Shown here piece after piece: positions 57,358-64,000 of a stretch of 64,000 nucleotides of DNA; positions within the stretch are counted from its first letter, which is position 1; each line of letters starts with the position of its first letter. Made by a program: the position numbers and the translations under genes. The stretch is from positions 20,459 through 84,458 of the forward strand of contig NZ_QJTI01000021.1 in the NCBI RefSeq assembly GCF_003217325.1, given 5' to 3'. Source of the stretch: Rhodopseudomonas faecalis (GTDB lineage: Bacteria; Pseudomonadota; Alphaproteobacteria; Rhizobiales; Xanthobacteraceae). The notes below the pieces were generated by a model that worked only from the letters and a program-made list of their open reading frames with translations, made no database searches and had not been told where the DNA came from.

Positions 57358-57849
57358 CTATGAGGTAAGCGCCGCGCAGATCGGCATAGGGCCGGGCTGC
57401 TGACGTGGCGAGGGCGGCATGGCGTAGCCGCCCGGAGCAGCGGCCAGCGGCCGGACGTCGATCTCGACGCGGTGCAGATGGTTGAACCGCGGGAATTTCA
57501 GCGTGTAGTGCAGCGTATCGCGGCCAGTGAAGCCGGCATCGGAGCGATACACGATCTGCACGCCCGGCATCGGCTGCCGCAGACAATGGCTGCTGCTGCC
57601 GACCAGCAACCGATTGGCGCGCACCATGCCGCGCTGCTGGCACACCGTGCCGTGCAGCGGCGCTTCCTCGAGGATCACCTCCGGCACGCCGATGCTTTGG
57701 CACGCTTTGTTCCAACGGGCACCGATGCCGATCACCGTGTCGCTGTCGCTTGGCACCGTGCGGCGCAAATTCCAGCTTTGCTCGGCGAGCGCCGGCGACG
57801 ACAGCCCGATCAAAGCCGTCGCCGCGAGGGCGCGCGCCGCGCCGTTCAC
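57358..57849 (-). CDS. Secreted protein of unknown function with a beta-sandwich-like motif
   Basis: A 163-residue protein with an N-terminal signal peptide ([19 protein letters not shown], cleavage after ALA). The mature part has three or four Cys ([22 protein letters not shown]) and [20 protein letters not shown], the GFxGxDxxxY pattern of Ig-like/cadherin-like beta folds. GTG 57849 overlaps the argJ stop by 4 bases (GTGA). The longer frame to 58107 is an argJ shadow. Function is unknown. Confidence 0.75.
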   Translation of the reverse strand: MNGAARALAATALIGLSSPALAEQSWNLRRTVPSDSDTVIGIGARWNKACQSIGVPEVILEEAPLHGTVCQQRGMVRANRLLVGSSSHCLRQPMPGVQIVYRSDAGFTGRDTLHYTLKFPRFNHLHRVEIDVRPLAAAPGGYAMPPSPRQQPGPMPICAALTS

Positions 57850-59087
57850 GAGCGATAGTCGCCGTTGATGGCGACGTATTCCTTGGTGAGGTCGCAGGTC
57901 AGCACCCGGTCGCGGCCCTTGCCGAGACCCAGGCTGACCTTGATCTGGATTTCCGGCTTCTTCATCTCGGCCGAAACTTCCTTCTCGTTGTAGGACGGGT
58001 CGCGCGCGCCGGCCTTGGCGACGCGGATGCCGTTGAACGAGATCGACAGCTTGTCGCGATTGGCAGGTTCGCCGGCCTTGCCGACCGCCATCACCACCCG
58101 GCCCCAATTGGCGTCTTCGCCGGCGACCGCGGTTTTCACCAGCGGCGAATTGGCGATCGACATCGCGATCTTGCGCGCCGAGGGCTTCGACACCGCGCCT
58201 TCGACGATGATCTCGATCAGCTTGCGGGCGCCTTCGCCGTCGCGCGCCACCTGTTCGGCGAGATTGGCCAGAATGCCGTTGAACGCCTTCACGAACGCCT
58301 TGAGCCGCACGTCGCTGGCCTTGCTGATCTTCGGCGCGCCGTAAGCGGCGGCATCGCCGGTGGCAAAGGCCAGCAGCGTGTCGGAGGTCGAGGTATCGCC
58401 ATCGATGGTGACGGCGTTAAAACTGTCCTCGACGCCAGTTTTCAGCAGCGCCTGCAGCGCGGCCGGCGAGATCGGCGCGTCGGTGAACACGAAGGCCAGC
58501 ATGGTCGCCATGTCGGGCGCGATCATGCCGGCGCCCTTGGCGATGCCGTTGATGGTGACCTTGGCCTTGCCGAGCTTGACCTGGGCGGTCGCGACCTTGG
58601 GGAAGGTGTCGGTGGTCATGATCGCCTGGGCGGCGTCCATCCAGCCGTCCGGCCGGGCTTCATCGGCGAGCTTGTCGAGCACGCCGTCGAATTTGCTGGC
58701 GTCGAGCGGTTCGCCGATCACGCCAGTCGAGGCCAGAAACACCTCGTCCTGCTTGCAGCCGAGCGCCTTCGCGGCGATCGCGCCGGTCTGCGCGGTCGAT
58801 TGCTTGCCGGTCTTGCCGGTGAAGGCGTTGGCATTGCCGGAATTGACCACCAGCGCCCGGGCGCGGCCGCCCTTCAGCTTGGCGCGGCACCATTCGACCG
58901 GGGCCGACGGGCATTTCGACTTGGTGAACACGCCAGCGACCGACGTGCCGGGATCGAGCACGGCCAGCAGCACGTCAGTGCGCTTCTTGTAGCGGATGCC
59001 GGCCGCCGCGGTGGCGAGGCGAACGCCGGCGATCTGCGGCATCTCAGGAACATCGGTGGGGGCGAGGGGGGAGACGGCAGAGGACAT
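57846..59087 (-). CDS. argJ: Bifunctional ornithine acetyltransferase / N-acetylglutamate synthase
   Basis: A 413-residue arginine-biosynthesis enzyme that recycles the acetyl group. It self-cleaves before the Thr of [13 protein letters not shown], whose Thr becomes the nucleophile. [14 protein letters not shown] and [15 protein letters not shown] are conserved. The start at 59087 ([16 protein letters not shown]) precedes conserved sequence; the extension to 59231 runs through an R1 repeat and is rejected. Confidence 0.95.
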   Translation of the reverse strand: MSSAVSPLAPTDVPEMPQIAGVRLATAAAGIRYKKRTDVLLAVLDPGTSVAGVFTKSKCPSAPVEWCRAKLKGGRARALVVNSGNANAFTGKTGKQSTAQTGAIAAKALGCKQDEVFLASTGVIGEPLDASKFDGVLDKLADEARPDGWMDAAQAIMTTDTFPKVATAQVKLGKAKVTINGIAKGAGMIAPDMATMLAFVFTDAPISPAALQALLKTGVEDSFNAVTIDGDTSTSDTLLAFATGDAAAYGAPKISKASDVRLKAFVKAFNGILANLAEQVARDGEGARKLIEIIVEGAVSKPSARKIAMSIANSPLVKTAVAGEDANWGRVVMAVGKAGEPANRDKLSISFNGIRVAKAGARDPSYNEKEVSAEMKKPEIQIKVSLGLGKGRDRVLTCDLTKEYVAINGDYRS

Positions 59088-59139
59088 GGCGCATTCAACC
59101 TTCGGCGCGGATCGGAACAGATTGTCGCGCTGTGTATCA

Positions 59140-59280
59140 CCTCTGCCCGCGTGCGGGGAGAGGTTGGCTTGCGAGCAAAACGAGTAAAGCCGGACGAAGG
59201 GGTTGTTCGGCGCTCCGCGGCGCCCCCTCATCCGGCTCGCTGATGCTCGCCACCTTCTCCCCGCACGCGGGGAGAAGGCA
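59140..59280. repeat. Pair of R1 palindromes between ppiC and argJ
   Basis: Hairpins ACCTCTGCCCGC-GT-GCGGGGAGAGGT (near 59140-59166, one mismatch) and CCTTCTCCCCGC-AC-GCGGGGAGAAGG (59253-59278, perfect) frame CCCCCTCATCCGG-type sequence. The second ends 13 bases from the ppiC stop and could act as its terminator or mRNA 3' end. Confidence 0.85.
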
Positions 59281-59291
59281 GGAAACGTCGA

Positions 59292-60224
59292 TTACTTCTT
59301 GGCCGGCTTGTCCGCCGGCTTGGCATCCTTGGCGTCGGCGGGGGCTGCAGGCTCCGACTTGGCCGCATCGGGCTTGGCGGCATCGGCCGGCTGATCGAGA
59401 CGCTCGACCTTGGCGGCTTGGCGCAGCTTGGTGACGTAGTCGGCCTGCGCCTTGCGGGACACGTAGGTCTCGATCTGGCCCTTGACCTGATCGAATTCCG
59501 GCGCCTTGCGGTTGCGCTTTTCCTCGACCTTGATGACGTGCCAGCCGAACTGCGACTTCACTGGCTCGGAAATCTTGCCCGGCTCGAGCGCGAACGCGGC
59601 GGCCGAGAATTCCGGCACCATCTGGTCCTTGGTGAAGAAGCCGAGATCGCCGCCATCGGAGGCGCCGGGGTCCTTGGACTTCTTCTTGGCCAGCTCGGCG
59701 AAATCGGCGCCCTTCTTCAGCTCTTCGATGACCGCCTTGGCCTCGTCCTCGGTCTCGAGCAGGATGTGGCGGGCGTGCACTTCCTGGTCGCTGGAAATCT
59801 GCTTGGCGGCCTCCTCATAGACCTTCTTCATCGCCTCATCGGTGGCGGCGGCCTTGCCCTCGGCGGCCAGCAGCTGATCCATCAGGATGCGGTTGCGGGC
59901 GAAATCGAGCCGGCTCTTGAAATCGGCCCGCTCGGCGATCTTCTTGTCCTCGGCGGCCTTGGCGACGATCTTCATATCGATCAGAAACGCCAGCACGTTT
60001 TCCCGCTTGGTGGCGGGGTCCATCTGGGCGAGGTTCGGGGCCAGCTCCTCTTCAGCCATAGTGACGTCGTTCTGGCGGATTTCGACGCCGTTAACCTTGG
60101 CGAGTACCGGATTGGCATCCTGAGCGCGAACCGGCGCCCCAGCCAGCAGCAGGCAGCCGGCCACAGCCGCTCCGGCGAGGCCAAGGCGCGGGCCGAGTTT
60201 CTTGTCGAATGTCAGAGCGGTCAT
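59292..60224 (-). CDS. Periplasmic parvulin-type peptidyl-prolyl isomerase
   Basis: A 310-residue secreted foldase (PpiC/PrsA-like). A signal peptide (LGLAGAAVAGCLLLAGAPVRAQ) is followed by a SurA_N-like helical region (about 40-135) and a rotamase domain (about 140-240) with HARHILLETEDEAK, DGGDLGFFTKDQMVPEF and KSQFGWHVIKVEEKR. An Ala/Lys/Pro tail follows. The VAGCLLLAG segment is not a good lipobox, so it is probably soluble in the periplasm. It is divergent from secA. Confidence 0.92.
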   Translation of the reverse strand: MTALTFDKKLGPRLGLAGAAVAGCLLLAGAPVRAQDANPVLAKVNGVEIRQNDVTMAEEELAPNLAQMDPATKRENVLAFLIDMKIVAKAAEDKKIAERADFKSRLDFARNRILMDQLLAAEGKAAATDEAMKKVYEEAAKQISSDQEVHARHILLETEDEAKAVIEELKKGADFAELAKKKSKDPGASDGGDLGFFTKDQMVPEFSAAAFALEPGKISEPVKSQFGWHVIKVEEKRNRKAPEFDQVKGQIETYVSRKAQADYVTKLRQAAKVERLDQPADAAKPDAAKSEPAAPADAKDAKPADKPAKK

Positions 60225-60305
60225 GGATATTCCCTAAAAATGAAGGTCGAGCCGATGGGCGGCGGACAGTCGCGCAATTGATGTAGCTTGGCAACGCGGA
60301 AACTC

Positions 60306-60369
60306 TGTCAAAATCATGAAATTCCGGGCAGGATCGCGCGTTGACATCCCCACCCCCCAGCCATATCTC
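60306..60369. promoter_or_regulatory. Divergent promoter pair between ppiC and secA
   Basis: Plus strand: TTGACA (60341-60346), 17-base spacer, TATCTC (60364-60369), pointing to secA. Minus strand: TTGACA (60306-60311), with TACATC about 20 bases or GCTACA 18 bases downstream, pointing to the isomerase gene. The two -35 boxes are about 30 bases apart. The rest of the 341-base gap shows nothing else, and the secA leader would be about 190 bases long. Confidence 0.45.
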
Positions 60370-60565
60370 TCCGCGGCCGGTCCGCGCGCGATGGCTGACG
60401 TCCGGCGGCGCCCGGACCCGAAATTTTGGAGTGCCGGCCCTTTCGATCCATTTCGCGCCCGCTTCCGGCAAGGGAGTACCGGCCTGGAAAGCGTCACGAT
60501 GAGCTGATAGCTGGGGCCGCACGGATGATGGCTATTAGGCCGGACCGCACAGACAGGAAATCGCA

Positions 60566-63397
60566 ATGATCGGCGCGCTCGCCCGCAGGCTTTTCGGCTC
60601 CCCCAACGATCGTCGGATCAAGGGCTACCAGTCCAGGGTCGCGGCTATCAATGCTCTGGAACCGGAGATCGCGGCGCTATCCGACGAGGCGCTGCGCGGC
60701 CGCACAGCGCAGTTCCGTGCCGAGCTCGCCGCCGGCAAGACCCTGGATGACCTTTTGGTGCCGGCGTTCGCCACGGTGCGTGAGGCTGCCAAGCGCACCC
60801 TCGGCCAGCGCCATTTCGATGTGCAGCTGATCGGCGGCATGGTGCTGCACGAGGGCGACATCGCCGAAATGAAGACCGGCGAAGGTAAAACCCTGGTGGC
60901 GACGCTCGCGGTCTATCTGAACGCGCTCGCCGGCAAGGGCGTCCATGTCGTCACCGTCAACGACTACCTCGCCAAGCGCGACTCGGCCTGGATGGGCCAG
61001 ATCTACGGCTTCCTCGGCATGACCACCGGCGTGATCGTGCATGGTCTCGACGATGCGCAGCGCCAGGCCGCCTATGCCTGCGATATCACCTACGGCACCA
61101 ACAACGAGTACGGCTTCGACTATCTGCGCGATAACATGAAGTATCGTCTCGAAGACATGGTGCAGCGCGGCCATGCCTTCGCGATCGTCGACGAAGTCGA
61201 CTCGATCCTGATCGACGAAGCGCGCACGCCGCTGATCATTTCCGGCCCGCTCGACGACCGCTCGGATTTCTACAACACCATCGACACCTTCATTCCGAAG
61301 CTCGACAAGTCGGACTTCGATGTCGACGAGAAGCAGCGCACCGTGACGCTGACCGAAGTCGGCATGGAGCGGATCGAGACGCTGCTGCGCGACGCTGGCC
61401 TGCTCAAGGGCGAGTCGCTGTACGACGTCGAAAACGTCTCGGTGGTGCATCACATCAATCAGGGCCTGCGCGCGCACCAGCTGTTCCAGCGCGACAAGGA
61501 CTACATCGTCCGCAACGACGAAGTGGTGATCATCGACGAGTTCACCGGCCGCATGATGCCGGGCCGCCGTTATTCGGAAGGTCTGCATCAGGCTCTGGAA
61601 GCCAAGGAACACGTCACCGTTCAGCCGGAAAACCAGACGCTGGCGTCGATCACGTTCCAGAACTACTTCCGGATGTACGACAAGCTCGGCGGCATGACCG
61701 GTACCGCGGCGACCGAAGCCGACGAATTCTTCGACATCTACAAGCTCGAAGTGGTCGAGATCCCGACCAACCTGCCGATCGCCCGTCTCGATGAAGACGA
61801 CGAGGTCTATCGTACCCAGAACGAGAAATACGCCGCGATCCTCGCCGAGGTCGAGCGCGCCAATTCTCGCATGCAGCCGGTGCTGGTCGGTACCGCCTCG
61901 ATCGAAAAGTCCGAGGTGCTGGCCGAGTATCTGATGAAGCACGGCTACAAGCAGATCGACTTCAACAATCCGAAGGCACTCGACAAGCTGTATGCCGCCG
62001 CGCGCGCCGGCAAGCCGGCCAAGCTGTTCGCGGTGCTGAACGCGCGCTTCCATGAGCAGGAAGCCTATATCGTCGCCGAAGCCGGCGTGCCGGGCGCGAT
62101 CACCATCGCCACCAACATGGCTGGCCGCGGCACCGACATCAAACTCGGCGGTTCGCTGGAAATGCGCATTCAGCAGGAGATCGCCGACATCACCGATGAG
62201 GCCGAGAAAGCCGCGCGCATCGAGGCGATCAAGGCCGATATCGAGCATTTCCGCGAACTGGTGCTGAAGGCGGAAGAGACCATCGAGATCGAGCCGGCCA
62301 AGGGCAACAAGCCGGCCAAGACCATCACCCACCCCGGCGGTCTGTACATCATCGGTTCGGAACGCCACGAATCCCGCCGTATCGACAATCAGCTGCGCGG
62401 CCGCTCCGGCCGTCAGGGCGACCCGGGCCGCTCAAAATTCTTCCTGTCGCTGGAAGACGATCTGATGCGGATTTTCGGCTCCGACCGGCTCGACACCATG
62501 CTGACCAAGCTGGGGTTGAAGGAAGGCGAGGCGATCATCCATCCTTGGATCAACAAGGCGCTGGAAAAGGCTCAGCAGAAGGTCGAGGCGCGCAACTTCG
62601 ACATCCGCAAGAACCTGCTGAAATTCGACAACGTCCAGAACGATCAGCGCAAGGTGATCTTCGAGCAGCGCGTCGACCTGATGAAGGACGAGGACGTCGC
62701 CGAGACCGTCGCCGACATGCGCCATCTGTTCATCGAGGATCTGGTGGCCAAGCACGTGCCCGAGCATGCCTATGCCGAGCAGTGGGACGTCGCCGGGCTC
62801 AAGGAAGAACTGTCGCGCGTGCTGGGCCTTGATCTGCCCGTCGAGCAGTGGGCCAAGGAAGAAGGCATCGCCGACGAGGAACTGCTGGCGCGCATCGAAA
62901 AGGCTGCGGACGAACACATGGCGGCCAAGGTCGGGCAGTGGGGCCCGGACATGATGCGCTACGCCGAAAAGTCGATCCTGCTGCAGACGCTGGATCATCT
63001 GTGGCGCGAGCATCTGGTGATGCTCGACCATCTGCGTAACGTCATCGGCCTGCGCGGCTATGGCCAGCGCGATCCGCTGCAGGAATACAAGTCGGAAGCG
63101 TTCAACCTGTTCGAGGCGCTGATCTCGCATCTGCGCGAAGCGGTGACCGCCCAGCTGATGCGGGTGGAAATCGTCACCCAGGAGCCGCAGCCCGAATTGC
63201 CGCAGATGGAAGCGCACAAATTCGATCCGAACACCGGCGAGGATTCGCTGCTGTTTGCCGGCGACTCGCTGCCGCCGGATCAAGCGGGGCCTCGCGATCC
63301 GAACAACCCCGACACCTGGGGCAAGGTCGGCCGCAATGAGGATTGCCCGTGCGGCTCCGGCAAGAAGTACAAGCACTGCCACGGCAAATACGCGTAA
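60566..63397 (+). CDS. secA: Protein translocase ATPase SecA
   Basis: A 943-residue motor ATPase for Sec-dependent export. Walker A is [13 protein letters not shown] and Walker B is [30 protein letters not shown], the [13 protein letters not shown] motif VI region, [18 protein letters not shown] and [16 protein letters not shown] are in place. The C-terminal zinc-binding SecB/ribosome site [14 protein letters not shown] is intact. It appears to be monocistronic, with a palindromic repeat 35 bases after the stop. Confidence 0.98.
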   Translation: MIGALARRLFGSPNDRRIKGYQSRVAAINALEPEIAALSDEALRGRTAQFRAELAAGKTLDDLLVPAFATVREAAKRTLGQRHFDVQLIGGMVLHEGDIAEMKTGEGKTLVATLAVYLNALAGKGVHVVTVNDYLAKRDSAWMGQIYGFLGMTTGVIVHGLDDAQRQAAYACDITYGTNNEYGFDYLRDNMKYRLEDMVQRGHAFAIVDEVDSILIDEARTPLIISGPLDDRSDFYNTIDTFIPKLDKSDFDVDEKQRTVTLTEVGMERIETLLRDAGLLKGESLYDVENVSVVHHINQGLRAHQLFQRDKDYIVRNDEVVIIDEFTGRMMPGRRYSEGLHQALEAKEHVTVQPENQTLASITFQNYFRMYDKLGGMTGTAATEADEFFDIYKLEVVEIPTNLPIARLDEDDEVYRTQNEKYAAILAEVERANSRMQPVLVGTASIEKSEVLAEYLMKHGYKQIDFNNPKALDKLYAAARAGKPAKLFAVLNARFHEQEAYIVAEAGVPGAITIATNMAGRGTDIKLGGSLEMRIQQEIADITDEAEKAARIEAIKADIEHFRELVLKAEETIEIEPAKGNKPAKTITHPGGLYIIGSERHESRRIDNQLRGRSGRQGDPGRSKFFLSLEDDLMRIFGSDRLDTMLTKLGLKEGEAIIHPWINKALEKAQQKVEARNFDIRKNLLKFDNVQNDQRKVIFEQRVDLMKDEDVAETVADMRHLFIEDLVAKHVPEHAYAEQWDVAGLKEELSRVLGLDLPVEQWAKEEGIADEELLARIEKAADEHMAAKVGQWGPDMMRYAEKSILLQTLDHLWREHLVMLDHLRNVIGLRGYGQRDPLQEYKSEAFNLFEALISHLREAVTAQLMRVEIVTQEPQPELPQMEAHKFDPNTGEDSLLFAGDSLPPDQAGPRDPNNPDTWGKVGRNEDCPCGSGKKYKHCHGKYA

Positions 63398-63431
63398 GCG
63401 GCCGCGCAGGCTTTCTTACTAAGCGATTGGA

Positions 63432-63785
63432 ATGGCCGGGCTCGTCCCGGCCATTGTCGTTTGGAGGCTGCCTCCAAGACGCCTCTCTATTCAAGGCGTG
63501 CGGAGTCCAGGCGAGAGCCGTGGTGATTGATACCAGTGGTCAGCTCGTCATGGCCGGGTTTATCCCGGCCATCGACGTCTTGGATCACGGATGGCGTTGA
63601 AGACGTGGATACCCGCGACAAGCGCGGGCATGACGGGTCAATGGTGGACGACGATCGCCTCACCACCGTCATTCCGGGGAGCGCGCAGCAACGCTGCGGG
63701 CGAGCCCGGAATCTCTTTCCTGACTCTCTTCCAATCATCGCGTCATTCCGGGCTGCGCGCCAAAGCGCGCAGCCGGGAATGACGG
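63432..63785. repeat. Cluster of palindromic repeats (R4 and R5) after secA
   Basis: Three R4 hairpins: ATGGCCGGG-CTCGT-CCCGGCCAT (63432-63454), the same stem with a TTTAT loop (63550-63572), and CCCGCG-ACAAG-CGCGGG (63612-63628). Two R5 units follow: ATTCCGGGGAGCGCGC ... GCCCGGAAT (about 63669-63710) and ATTCCGGGCTGCGCGC-CAAA-GCGCGCAGCCGGGAAT (about 63744-63780). The gap 63398-63905 has no gene. The first hairpin may act as the secA 3' end. Confidence 0.85.
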
Positions 63786-63832
63786 TCCTTTTGGATTGTT
63801 GCCGTGCTCGGCGGTTCCTCACCGCTCAGTGT

Positions 63833-63905
63833 CATTGCGAGGAGCGAAGCGACGAAGCAATCCAGTCAGTGTGCGGCATCTGGATTGCTTCGCTTCGCTC
63901 GCAAT
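63833..63905. repeat. R2 repeat cut at its right end by an IS
   Basis: CATTGCGAGGAGCGAAGC ... GCTTCGCTTCGCTCGCAAT, a short R2 with inverted ends. The last bases (expected GAC) are replaced by TGTGCGAG at 63906, which fits an IS end. Confidence 0.75.
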
Positions 63906-64000
63906 TGTGCGAGTTCACTAATTCGTTGATCGAATGGTTTTGTTGGTGGCGAAGTCCTTGGGGGTTTTGCCGCCGAGGGCCTGGTGAGGTCTGAAGTTGT
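63906..64000 (-). mobile_element. End of an insertion sequence (IS3/IS481-type), cut by the window edge
   Basis: The boundary is inferred at TGTGCGAGTTCAC (63906), where the R2 repeat is interrupted. A terminal TG is usual for IS3-like ends. Most of the element lies outside the window, so its family and the other terminal repeat cannot be checked. Confidence 0.6.
63918..64000 (-). CDS. IS transposase, C-terminal 26 residues
   Basis: On the minus strand the frame from 63998 to the TAG at 63918-63920 reads NFRPHQALGGKTPKDFATNK and a further 6 residues. RPHQALGGKTP is the typical C-terminal rve (DDE integrase core) ending of IS3/IS481-family transposases. The rest of the gene lies beyond the window. 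It is too short for the usual ORF filters. Confidence 0.8.
   Translation of the reverse strand, partial: NFRPHQALGGKTPKDFATNKTIRSTN

Overview
The window is a GC-rich chromosomal segment from an alphaproteobacterium of the order Hyphomicrobiales, family Nitrobacteraceae (Bradyrhizobiaceae). Gene content and order (fur-miaB-phoH-ybeY-corC-lnt, rimP-nusA-ylxR-infB-rbfA-truB-rpsO-pnp, prmC-prfA-ptsP-lysC/ubiG, comF-grxC-nit2-DUF1178, argJ/ppiC/secA) are typical of that family. A side-by-side GGDEF-EAL gene and BLUF blue-light-sensor gene, matching the PapA-PapB pair of Rhodopseudomonas palustris, makes Rhodopseudomonas or a close relative the best guess. No tRNA, rRNA, prophage or CRISPR array was seen.

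0-12 kb: the 3' end of trpS, a universal stress protein, an ABC-F ATPase, an Nfu iron-sulfur scaffold, tsaB and rimI, a Fur-family regulator, a HAD phosphatase, then miaB, phoH, ybeY, corC and lnt in a tight co-directional run. 12-24 kb: a PhrR-like XRE regulator and trmB (metK, usual between them in related genomes, is absent), then the rimP-to-pnp translation/transcription/RNA-decay superoperon. It has a promoter-plus-terminator leader in front of rimP and a long stem-loop in front of pnp. 24-29 kb: zur, a DMT transporter, ispG, then the PapA/PapB light-responsive c-di-GMP pair.

30-40 kb: ispA and a 3'-truncated DUF1345 gene on the minus strand, mtgA, rpmF, small proteins, a second GGDEF-EAL protein with degenerate motifs, and the polyhydroxybutyrate locus phaR / phaA-phaB. 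40-50 kb: a YddG-like exporter, a cupin, gloB, a methyltransferase, a DUF4167 protein, prmC, prfA, ptsP (nitrogen-PTS enzyme I), lysC and ubiG. 50-64 kb: two EamA-type transporters, the DUF1178-nit2-grxC-comF cluster, a conserved small protein and methyltransferase, mutT, a secreted protein, argJ, a parvulin isomerase and secA. The window ends in the C-terminal end of an IS transposase.

Most coding sequence is housekeeping. The least explained DNA is a set of dispersed palindromic repeats between genes, concentrated from 41 kb rightward. At least five hairpin families are visible. Two of them combine in the same order into a composite element at 52.3-52.7 kb and 56.6-56.9 kb, and an IS end abuts another repeat copy at 63.9 kb. 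Other items of interest are the missing metK with a local drop in GC, the rimP-nusA leader, the pnp leader hairpin, the truncated DUF1345 gene and two short tandem repeats.
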